This document shows, piece after piece, positions 22,809-32,619 of a stretch of DNA of 56,974 nucleotides. Within the stretch, counting starts at the first letter, position 1, and every line of letters starts with the position of its first letter. A model generated the notes under the pieces. It was not told the DNA's origin and ran no database searches. It saw nothing but the letters and a program-made list of their open reading frames with translations. Where the stretch lies: assembly GCA_001430745.1 (NCBI GenBank), contig KQ482032.1:469590-526563 (forward strand), read 5' to 3'. The stretch is from Auxenochlorella pyrenoidosa. Lineage: Eukaryota > Chlorophyta > Trebouxiophyceae > Chlorellales > Chlorellaceae. The position numbers were made by a program, and so were the translations under genes.

Positions 22809-25001
22809 ATGCGTTTCGAGTGCTTTAATAAGAGAGCACAGGCAGGTGAAGTCGCGTATGAACGCCTCATATTGACGGCAGGTCAAGTCCCGGCGGCGCA
22901 GAAGGCGGCGCGCGCAATGGGCGGCAACGACTGGGCCGCGACCTGCGCGTGCCACGGCACCCGCTACAACATCAGTCTCCTAGACTCCACCCTCCGGGTG
23001 GGTGGCTGCAACATTGGGGAGTCTGGCGGTCCACGTGTGAGGGCGCACACATGCACGCACACATGCATGCATGTGTAGCAATGGCAGCTGATCTGACCAG
23101 CGGCACCGGCGGCGGCAGCGGCCACCGGCGGCACAGCAACCCAGCTAGTTCAGTGCAAGGGAACCGGCCAGCGTGTTACAGCATGCATGCATGCGCGCAC
23201 GCCTCCGCACCAACCCACCTCCTCGCCCCTGCTCCTACAGCCCAAGATTTCCAAGCTTGGCAACTTCTTCCGCGACCATGCCGTGAAGGCGGGCAGCATT
23301 GTCACCGGCACATGCGACCCCACCATCCCCTCGGTCACGCTGGCAGCGAAGCAAGCGGCAGGCGCGGGCGGCGGTGTTGTAGCAGCCCCTGCAGCGCAGC
23401 TGGGCGTCGCTCCCCTACCGCCGCTGCCGCTCCAGCAGCAGCAGCAGAAGCGGCCGCTGTCGGCCAAGTGGCAGCGTGGCCATGCACAGAAGCCCAGCCT
23501 AGTGGCGCCAGAGAGGCATACCGCTCCTGCGTCCAGGCCTGGCACCGAGTTTGTCAGCCTCCTGAGTGATGAGGAGGAGGGGCCGCAGCAGCAACAGCCG
23601 CAGCAGCAGCAGCAACAGCAGGCGGGCGCAACAGTCCGCGCAGCAGCCAGCGCAGCAGCCGGCGCACCAGCATGCGCGGAGGCGGGGCCCGGCCCAGCGC
23701 TGCACCAGCTGTCCCTGGCCGGCAGGGTCCCTGGGCAGCTCAAAGAGGGGAGAAAAGCGCAGCGGGCCCGGGAGCTGTATCGAGCCGATGCCGAGGCCGC
23801 TGCTGCAGCAGGCCGACCAACGCAGGTGGCACTCAATGCAATGCTGCGGAAGGCGCGGCAGGAGGGGCCAGGCTTTGATCTAGCAGCCGCTATACACAAG
23901 CAGCAGCAGCACAGCAAGGCCCTGGCCGATGGGCGCGCTGCTGCTGCTGCCGACGATGCGTCGGGGGCAGTGCACGAGGGAGAGCTGCTGCTGGCGCTGC
24001 GCAAGGCAGTGGACCTCACCAGGCAACAGCAGCCCCTGCCCAACGAGCTCCGTCAGCAGCTGTACGAGCTGCTGGCTCACAGGGTGCCAGCCACTCGCCT
24101 GTATGCCGCCAGCCCACAGGCGCCGGAGATGCTCGAGGGCGCACGCCAACTCATGCTCGCCCTGCAGCCCAGGCCCCTCAGCGAGGAGGAGCAGCAGAAG
24201 CTGCAGCTGGCAGACGAGCTACTGCCCGCCGTGGCGGCGCTGCTGGGCAAGTCAGCGTGCCAGAGCGTGGCCCACGCCAGCATCGGCGCCAGCGGCGCCA
24301 TCACGCTGCACAGCCTGCCGCCAGCTGCCTATCAGGACGGTCGTGCACATGGCTGCCGATTTGCAGCCATCAAGGGGCAGCTGCAGCTGAGAGGTGGAAA
24401 AGGTTTAGATGGCAAGCACGTGCAGTGCACCCTAGCAGGGCTCGGCATGCAGGACTTGCGGCACGCCATGCACGTGCTGGACGCAGTCGCGGTGCCCCCA
24501 GGCCAGGCAGGGCAGAAGGAGCTGCTGGCGGTGCTGCACCTGTTCGTGCCCGGCATGCGCAAGCCCCAGGGGGCGGCAGCGGCGGCACCAGGCGGTGGCG
24601 GCGGAGGCGGTGGCAGCCGCAGGTTTGTGCTATCGAACACCGGCGGTGACTGCCCCGCCGCCTGCGTGGCCCCCGGTCACACAGGCGTGTTCAGCACCAG
24701 CCGCAACGCCGCCATGGCGGCGTGCGCCAAAAGGGCGCGCAGCGGCATGGCACAGGCAGCCGTGCAGCAGCAGTGCTCCTGCTGGACGGTGGAGCCCCGC
24801 AACTGGCTGCTGCCGCTGCCGCCGCCGGGCCAGCCCTCCCAGCGCTGCAACCCTGTGCTGCTGTGCAGCGACCCGGTGCTGCGCAGGGAGCTGGACCGCT
24901 GGGCGGCCGCCGGCAACCTGCCGGGCGTGACCAGCGTGCAGCTGCCCAGCGGGGATCTGCACGAGCTGCAGACAACAGCTGTGGTGGAGGTTGGGGAGTG
25001 A
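22809..25001 (+). CDS. Uncharacterised Gln-rich protein
   Basis: Not recognised. Two exons, 22809-23036 and 23241-25001, join in phase (GESGGPR|PKISKLGNFF) to about 662 residues ending at TGA. The first exon begins after an acceptor-like CCACAG at 22798, so ATG 22809 may be preceded by a further exon. Conserved-looking globular parts are the N-terminal FECFNKRAQAGEVAYERLIL and WAATCACHGTRYNISLLDS, and a C-terminal block with many Cys (CSCWTVEPRNWLLPL, NPVLLCSDPVLRRELDRW). Between them are poly-Gln runs (about residues 155-170), KKRPLS-type basic sequence and an ELLLALRKAVDLTRQQQ helix-rich region. The poly-Gln and Ala/Gln bias suggest a nuclear regulatory protein, but no DNA-binding domain is visible. 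The gene lies between the two AGTGATCACT element clusters. Confidence 0.65.
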
Positions 25002-25732
25002 GGCCCGCGCACCTACAGCTGGCAGCAACGGCACACCTGCAACCTGCTTGCCTAGGCCGCCCTCCCGTCACCTTTTTCATGCTTGCCAAGCCTTCCTGCC
25101 TGATGCTACCTGTTCCACTGTGCCATTCTTCTGTACCTTCCTCATGCCCTCTGCAAAAAGGGTTGTCGACAAGTGATCACACAGGGTGGAGTGATCACTT
25201 TCTCGGCTTGGAGGGCGTGCACGTCGCCAAGGGCGCTGACACAGTGCTCAACAAGTGGGGAAAGTGATCGGCGGGGGATAGAGGCTCATACTGACTGCCT
25301 GCGCAGCAGCCGCCAGCTAGGCGCCAGCGCACCTCGTTGATGCCCAAACAGACTTCTGTTTCCTGATGCTCTCTTCGGGGCACACACTAGCAGGCAAGTT
25401 TGCTGCATACGGCGCCTTCGTTTCCAGGAATCGTGTGCTTGATTGCAAATCCCTGCTGTCAAGCATGCTCATTCGACAGAACAGACACAACGCTGTGTAT
25501 GCCATCCCAGACCGGCTTTACTCAGCGGTGCTGACAAGGCTGACAGCTGAAAAAGGGGCACTAGATTACCAGGCGGTGCTGGCGCGTGTAAAACCAAAGC
25601 AGCGCCAAAGAACACGCGTGATCTGGGCCACCAATGCAGCAGGGCACAACCAGGAGCCACAAGCACAATGCAACGGCTTGAACTCTGAAGGAGCGTCTGC
25701 AGAACCAAGGAGCATCTGCAGAGCCGACTGTG
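25002..25732. other. Convergent intergenic region with AGTGATCACT elements
   Basis: 3' flanks of the Gln-rich gene (+) and the ParA-like gene (-). Elements B and A lie at 25166-25206, and a weaker relative (ACAAGTGGGGAAAGTGATCG) lies at about 25250-25269. A 125-codon open frame at 25366-25743 crosses the ParA-like stop region and has no start context or family resemblance. Confidence 0.55.
25166..25206. repeat. Duplicated AGTGATCACT element pair, right copy (B then A)
   Basis: Exact copies of element B (25166-25180) and element A (25183-25206) from the 21.9-kb cluster, in swapped order and only 2 bp apart. It is about 165 bp past the stop codon of the Gln-rich gene. Confidence 0.9.
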
Positions 25733-28700
25733 TCACTTGCTGAGCCACTGCTTGCCTGCAATGACTGCAGCCGCCAGGGCCGCGGCAGGTGCCGCTGCTG
25801 GCGCCACAGCAACCAGCGCTGCTGCCGCCAGGGCCATGGCAGCAGCCGAGGTGCCAGAGGTTCCGACATCTGCGCCCTTCTCGTGCTGCTGCTCAGCGGC
25901 TGGAGGGCCCTCCACTGCCAGCACCGGCTGCTGCTGTGCCTGCTGCTGCTGCTGCTGCTGCTGTGCATGCTGCTGCTGCCGCAGCAGTGCTGCCAACTCC
26001 TCCGCCTGCTGCTGGGCTGCCAGTGCCTCGATCTGGCTGTCCAGCGCGGCAGTGGCAGCGCTGGTTGCACCCAGGCGGGCCTGTGCCTCCTCCCTGCACG
26101 CATCATCACGAGGTAAGCGCCGCGGGTCACCCTGTGCTTGCTCTGTGCAGGGTGTACCCGATTGTCTGTTTGCTGCACCCTGCTGACCATTGCTCGTCTA
26201 CGAACGCCCAGCCGGCAGGAACACAGCCACTCACACGAGCAGGCGCAGCTCCCGCACGTTGGACTCCACCGCCGCCAGCTTCTTGGAGGCGCCCAGGCTC
26301 TCGGTGTGCCCGCCCCCGGAGCTGTAGCGCTTGCCAGCATCCATGCTGCACAGAGTGGGGAAGGGCAGAACGAGCTGGGGCCAGAACCTCTCAAGGCAGA
26401 GATTCAGGGACGCAACAGCACGCCAGGTACAAGGCAGTGCATCGCATGTGGCAGGGAGAAGAGCACACGATTCCGCAGCTTCCTGCATGTGGGCAGCAGC
26501 ATTGCAACCCACCTGCAGAAGGGGATGCCCAGCTCTGCAGCCAGGTTGCCTGGCTTGCCAAAGTCCTGAAAGAGAGCGGGGGGACCTTTGCTCAGCCGGG
26601 CTGTGTTCTTCTGCCAGCCCAGCTGACCTTCTCGAGCTGTGTCTAGGTGAACACGTGATGCAAAGTGACGGATGCGTGCAGGGCAGTGAAGGCGGCACTG
26701 CTGCCCCACCTGCATGAGGATCACGCTGCCCTGGACAAAGCGCTCCTGCTCGCCCTGCGCCCCTGCAGCTGCGGTGGCAGCAAACGCCTCCGGTGCTGCC
26801 TGCAGAGATGGACAGCAATGAGTTTGGAGGGCTCGCTGCTCACTGTTCTCAACCACAATACCCTCATCAGCAATTGCGTGACCTATACCGCAACATGCGG
26901 GCCCTACCGAGGAACATGGCGGAGAGGTGGCCCACCCCCCTGCTGCGCTCACCTGCGCGCGCGCCCACCAGTCGGCCGAGAAGTCGCCCACCATGCGGCG
27001 CACCGCCACCTCGTGCGGCCGGAAGGAGGCGGAGTAGGGGCCCCAGCCCTCGCCGGTGGAGCGCGGCTCTGGGGCCACCTGCAAGCAAGCGCGGGAGGAG
27101 AGCAGGGAGAGGCATTCGAGGTCAATGCATTTCAATGCATCATTCAGAAACCGGCACAAGCTTGCGCAGCATTGCCAGAGCTGCGGCCGGGCAATGCGGG
27201 GCTGGGTGTGGCTGTCGCAGCTTGGCTCAACGGGCGCTTTTCTCACCATGTTGTAGACTATGCCGCCAACCTTGGCCGCCGGCGGCTGCAGGCGCTGCAG
27301 GCGCTGCAGAAGCATGGCAGGCAGCAGCATGCCGTCACGGCACACGAGGAGAAAGCATGTTTGCCGGAGCGCCCTGCCAGCAGCATTGCTCCCAAGCAAG
27401 ATCTGGCTGCAGCCCAGGCATGCTGTGCCTGCCGCCAAGCCGCCCGGCATCCGCCTGCTGTCTGCGGCTTTCTTCTCCGATGCCTCTTTCAAGCGTCGCG
27501 GCTGCACACCCGCTGCTGCCAAACCCCTCCAGCCACGAGCCTCACCGACACCGCCTCTGTCGCGCGGTCGTGGTCCGACTCGGTGGGCTGGTAGGGGATG
27601 TAGCAGAGGTCGGCGGTGCGCAGCGCGACCTCCGTGGCTGCAGGCGGGCAGGCGGGCGGGCAGGCCAAGCGCATCACACCCGCCCTGGGGAGGAAGCACA
27701 CATGCCTGCACTGCGCGGCACCGCACCGCTGGCGACACGGTGTGGGCCTGCCAGTGAGGTCGCAGCTGGAGGCAGGACTGCTGCCGCGCGCTGTCGGGGG
27801 GGCCCACCTGGGCTGAACTGGAGGTCGCCGTCGGTGTCCAGGAAGACCTGCGGGCACCAGGGTGGCGGCAGGGGCCCCAGAGTGTGATCACCTGGGACCA
27901 ACTTCAGCACAAATGCACGACAGGTGGGGCCCGGCATGGAGGCCGCCCGCGACATCAAGCAGCCGCCCACCACCCAGGGCAGCCTCGCACCTGCCAGTCG
28001 CCGGGCAGCGCGTCCAGGCGGGCGCGCAGGCCACGCGCCAGCCGCCTGCGCCACGGGACATGCAGCGGGTAAGAGGTTGCAGTGCTGGCATGCTGCGCGC
28101 TTTGCGCCGGTGCACTTGGTTGCACACCCAAGCACACAATCGAATCCTGCAACGGGCTCAGCACTGACGAGGGCGAAGCAAGGCAGCCTCACAGGATGTC
28201 GAGGCCACCCACGCCGGAGCAGGGCTGCTGCTTGGTGGCCCCACTGGGGATGAGCAGCAGGTTGGGCATTGGGATGCCGGGGTTGACCTGCATGCAGGCC
28301 CACACTGGCGCATTTATTTCGCGCACAGCTGCCACCCTCTATGGCGGTGCAGCAGCATGCCTCGGCGCAGCCTGCGCGTGCCCATGGCCCGAGGAGCGCA
28401 GCAGGAGTAGGGGGCGGGCGGGCAGCATGACCACACGCTCCCAACCCACCCCGCACCTCTGAGACCGGCACCCCATAGCGCTGGGCAATGTTGAAATCCA
28501 GTGCGCTGGCAGCCCAGGAGGCAGCCCCGCCTGGTGCGCCGCTGAGGGCGGCTGACGCCCCCGCACGGCCAGGGGTTGCAGGCGCCGCTGCCGGCGGGTC
28601 TCCAGGCGCCAGCAGGGAGCCTAGCAGGTGAGCGGTGGACCTGCCTTCGGCATGCTGCGCTGCCACCGCCTCCTTAACGTGCTGCTGTCTGCCGCCCAGC

Positions 28701-29068
28701 AGCAGGCGGCTTACATCGCCAAAGGCTGTGCAATCAACGACCAAGACACCAGTGCTGGCGTGCGCCTACGGCAGGGGTGGGCGCAGGCGGGCAGCCATGG
28801 CAAGCACAGCATCCACCTGATGGCTGCAGCAGCCGATGTGCGCTCTGCTGTGCAAAGAAGCAGAGCTGCTGCCCCAAAAGTGCCAGGACAGTGCCAAGGC
28901 TCTCCAGCCGTTAGGCGCCAAGCACCATCTGTGGGGACCAGAGGGCCCTGCGGCCCAGAGCCGCTGAGAATGCCACACCTTTGCAAAGTCAGATGCCAGC
29001 TGAAACAAAATGGTGCTTTTTCCGCAGCCTCCGCGTAGATTGGCAAACGCCACGCTGCGAGCTGGCAT
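25733..29068 (-). CDS. ParA/MinD-like P-loop ATPase with Gln/Ala-rich tail
   Basis: Deviant-Walker ATPase of the ParA/MinD (SIMIBI) class, which in bacteria partitions plasmids, chromosomes or protein cargoes; the role here is unknown. Twelve exons on the minus strand: 29068-28979, 28765-28457, 28287-28193, 28045-27991, 27847-27808, 27637-27546, 27303-27247, 27078-26953, 26799-26710, 26565-26513, 26345-26235, 26093-25733; all in phase, 492 residues. N-terminal SVAFANLRGGCGKSTILFQL holds the Walker A (LRGGCGKST in place of the usual KGGxGKT, keeping both Gly and Lys). VLVVDCTAFGDVSRLLLGG matches the Walker A' strand, and VFLDTDGDLQFSPATEVALR with DLCYIPYQP matches the Walker B region and next strand of ParA. 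VGGIVYNM and GKPGNLAAELGIPF fit the nucleotide-base loop area. The tail after residue 400 is helical, then poly-Gln and Ala-rich. Exon 2 uses a TAG acceptor; exon 7 has three in-frame CTGCAG acceptors 9 nt apart. No clear targeting peptide. Confidence 0.85.
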
Positions 29069-30445
29069 TGTCAGCGACGGTCTGCGATTGGCAGGGTGAG
29101 CGGGTGCAGTCGGCAGGTGGTGGCGGCGGTAAGCGGCAAGAGATATCGGCTGGATGCAGGGCGCAATGGTTCTCCACATGCGACGTTGAGGGTCTGAGAT
29201 CGGCGGCTAGAAGTGCTGCAGCGCCCTCCCAAGCACCGTTCAACTTTTGAAGCAAGGGCGTAGGCAGCAGAGGATCCTGCCTACGCCTTCATGAATGTTC
29301 AAGCGCACCTTGAGCTCCACTTGCCTTCAGATCGCCTCTGTCTGAACGACAGAGCGCCCTTGCAGGCGCCCCGGGAATTCGGTTCGGCCTCAGCAAGCCA
29401 CTCTGCGACCTGATCACTATGCACAGCAAGTGTTAGGTGGGTTGTGGCCAATCGAAAGCCTGTCTGCAAGCTGAGCATCATGCTGGGATGCTGCCGCTCC
29501 TGAGCGCGGCGGCTGTTTGCGGCTGTCCTCACATTGATGCCTCTGTGCTTTCACAGCCTCTGATCTGCAGAACCTGCTGCTTTTGTCCTTTGTAAGTAAA
29601 AGTGTCAGTGCAGATAAAGACAAAAGAAATGTGACTAAAGTAGCACGAGGGCACAGGCCACTACTGCGCGGCCACGAGTTGTCTGCTGCGCTAGTGCCGG
29701 TGCATGTGGTGTAAGTAACGCGCGCCCTGGCCCTCCCGGTCGGACGCAGGCAACACGTGGTGTTGATGACTTGTTGCTGTGCACTGCTTACTGTCTGCTA
29801 TATTCCTGAACAAGTCATGTTGCTGTCAGTGGGCAAATGTTGTGGTGGCAGCACAGGCGTAAGAGCAGCTCCTGCTTAGCTGCTGCAGGGGGCTGCTGTG
29901 CGCGAGTCATGTAAGCATGAGGCAGGGGGGTCCTCACGGGCCAGGTCGGGCACAAGCTAATGGAGAATGGCAGCGCCCTCATTCAAGGGCAGGAAGTGCA
30001 CTTTCGATGGTCCAGTGCCTGGCGTTTGAGGCAGGGATGTCAGGAGCACATGTCGCTGATGCGGTAGAGCCTCCCTCTCTGCCCTCCCTTGGTCCTTGAT
30101 TTGCTTTCCTCCGATGGCAGCTGGCTGCAGCCAGGTGGCGGCTCGTTCTGCTTCCGGAGCTGTCGGATGGTTTCCATGGCTGTTGATCTGAACAGCTTTC
30201 TGTCCCATCTTGCGCGTGCACAGGACATACTGTTGAAGATTTAGGCAGGACAGCATCCTGCTGCGAAATTGTGGAGGGCTGCACAGTGGTTAGCAGTGGT
30301 TAGCACCGTACCAGCGCCTTGCAGGACAATTGCCTCAGCTACTGGTATGGCCGGACTCGCCCCTCAGCGTGTGCATTTAAGGAGACTCATTCTGCGCACT
30401 CATTCATCCTCCTATCACCAGTGCTGTTTGTCCCTGCAACCAACA
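29069..30445. promoter_or_regulatory. Divergent intergenic region (ParA-like / fasciclin genes)
   Basis: About 1.4 kb, visibly less GC-rich than the genes. It must hold the promoters of both flanking genes. A TATA-like GCATTTAAGG at about 30373-30382 lies 70 bp upstream of the fasciclin ATG. A short direct repeat CAGTGGTTAGCAGTGGTTAG is at about 30284-30303. No open frame with splice logic, tRNA or other RNA gene was recognised. Confidence 0.5.
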
Positions 30446-32155
30446 ATGCGTGCTGCAGCCCTCCTGGTGGCTCTGCTGGCCATTGCCGGCACAGGTGGGC
30501 AGGGCCGCGGGCTTGTATGGTCACAACCTAGTGGCGCCTCATGGCGGCGCCCTGCAAGTCGATTTCATGCTCATTCAAGTAGTTAGTGACCACCAGTTCT
30601 GAAAATGCGTGGCTGGATGGTCTTGGCTGGTGAAGCGCGTAAAGAGTGCGCGGTTTGCGCACCGAAGTGAAGGCCTCCTTTGCTCATTTCTACCACGATT
30701 TGACCAATTGCTGGAATGCGCCTTTCACTGCTGCAGCGTCCGCGGCCGAGCCCAAGTCTGTCGCCGATGTCGGTGAGGGGCCTTGACAGCTCGGCGTTTG
30801 CTGCTTTCTTTGCGTACTGAGGCCACAGCGGTGATCTGGGACGTCGCTGTGGGCCCTGCAGCCGTCCCGTCGCCATCCCCCCACATGTGCCGGCTGTCGC
30901 CGTCTGCCATCCAGCACGTGCTGAACCGCCATGCCTCGACATGCCTCATCTACTGGTGGAGCCCCTGCAGCAGGCATGCAAGCGCTTCCGCTTGTGCCAT
31001 CACAGCCTCCCTCCCCTCCCCTGCCCCGTCTGCAGTCATCTCCCTGAAGGACAAGGGCTTTGGCGTGCTGCTCGAGGCGGTGCTGGCGGCGGACAAGGCC
31101 ATCCTCGACACACTCAGCAACCCCGAGCTGGAGGCCACTGTGTTTGCCCCCGATGACAAGGCCTTTGTGCGCCTGCTCAAGGAGCTGGGCCTGACCAAGG
31201 AGGAGCTGCTGAAGGACAAGGCGCTGGTCACCCAGGTGGGGGCTGGTGGCAGGGTGGCAGGGTGGCTGGGCACACCACGGGGCTGTCAAGCCTAGTCGAG
31301 CTGGAGGGGTCCTGGACACGGAACGCGCGCACAGACCCTGCATGGGCGCATGTGCACCGCAGACGAGCGTGAGCGGCATGTACAGAGGATCTGGACATGG
31401 CAGTGTGTGTGCCAACCGTGCCTGACGGTCAGGCTGTGGGCTCCTGCCGCGCAGGTGCTGCTGTACCACGTGCTGGGCGTCCCCGTGCCCAGCTCCGCCC
31501 TGAAGATCCGCCAGGTGGGCCAGCTGAAGGGCTGCACCCAGGGAGACTGCAGGCATGACCCACCCACTTTCAAAGTGCTGGCTAGTGGCAACTCTTACAG
31601 ACACCATGCTGAGTCCTGTACTCCTGCACGACTGCCGCGCAACGACTGCCCCCACCCTGGCACGCCGCCTCCCAAAACCTCCACACCCCTGTGATCCAGC
31701 ACACCCTCGGCGCTCTGCCGTCCCGCCCCCCCCCCTCCTGCAGACCGTGCAGACCCTGCTGGAGGGCGAGACCGGCCTGCTGAAGATCACCAAGAAGTTC
31801 AACCACCGCCTGCACGAGACCGTGGTCCGCCTGTACACCACCTCTGGCGGCACCGCCAAGGCAAGCGGGGCCAGGGGCGCCTGCGCAGCGCCGCCGGAGG
31901 CTTGGAACGTATACGCCCTCGGCCGTGGCAGGAGGCTTTGCATGTTGTTCGAGTTGCGCGTGCTTGCCACCTAGCAGCCCTGGGGGCATCAAAGGCCTGG
32001 TCGTCGTTGCAGCATGCTTGTTGCCTGCCCCGAGCACGCGTGCGCCCCACCCAAGCTGCCTGCAGGTGACCCAGGCCGACATCAAGGTGGGCAAGTCCTA
32101 CATCCACGCCATCAACCGCGTGCTGGTGCCCGGCACCCAGGGCATCCGCCACTGA
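30446..32155 (+). CDS. Secreted single-domain fasciclin (FAS1) protein
   Basis: Small extracellular or cell-wall adhesion-type protein. Exons 30446-30494, 30737-30772, 31036-31235, 31455-31514, 31744-31860 and 32066-32155 join in frame to 183 residues. The N-terminus MRAAALLVALLAIAGTASA is a signal peptide with likely cleavage before AEPK. One FAS1 domain fills the rest: the H1 motif region ATVFAPDDKAF, the YH motif in LLYHVLGVPVP, and the H2 region AKVTQADIKVGKSYIHAINR followed by VLVPG at the C-terminus. No GPI-type hydrophobic tail or membrane segment is visible, so it is probably soluble after secretion. Intron 31861-32065 has a GC donor (CCAAG|GCAAGC). FAS1 proteins of this minimal size are common in green algae. 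Confidence 0.95.
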
Positions 32156-32619
32156 GCGCACGGCGCCGCCGACGCACTCACCACTGCATGGATGCGACCG
32201 GTGTGCGGCAAGCACGGCCCAACGTGGCAGTGCATGCAGCAGCATCCTGTGGGAGCTCCAGCGCAGGTGGAAGTGCCGGTTTCCTGTGTCAATCCTTTCA
32301 CCACGGTGCACTCTTTCTTGCGGCCTCAGACTCATCCGCCCCTTTGACAGTCCCATTTCATTCGAGCAGCAGCACCCATCTTGACTTATACCATCCTCGG
32401 TAGATGTTGTGATAATACTCCACCTTGCCCACATGATTCTTCCATCGGATTCCTCCATCTTGATGTAAGCTTACGAATTATAGCAAGTGCAGCATTAAGG
32501 GAACATCTGTTGCAACTTGCCTCTTGGCCGCTGAGACATGCTGCCGCAGCGGCGGGGCCAGGCTGGACATAAGGCCCTCCCATCTCGCCTCTCTCCTCCT
32601 CTTGTGCGAGGTCGGCAGC
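32156..32619. other. Intergenic region (tandem plus-strand genes)
   Basis: 3' UTR of the fasciclin gene and promoter of the MFSD6-like gene. TGTAA at 32464-32468 is a candidate poly(A) signal. The middle part (about 32340-32510) is less GC-rich. No other gene seen. Confidence 0.5.
32464..32468 (+). terminator. Putative poly(A) signal TGTAA for the fasciclin gene
   Basis: TGTAA 309 bp after the stop codon; the typical green-algal signal, supported by position only. Confidence 0.35.

Noticed and set aside
25366..25743. 125-codon plus-strand frame
   Set aside because: It runs into the ParA-like last exon antisense, and I saw no homology or splice context.
30284..30303. CAGTGGTTAGC repeat resembling the tRNA/SINE A box
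   Set aside because: No B box (GGTTCGAnnCC) follows at a suitable distance, and no cloverleaf can be drawn.
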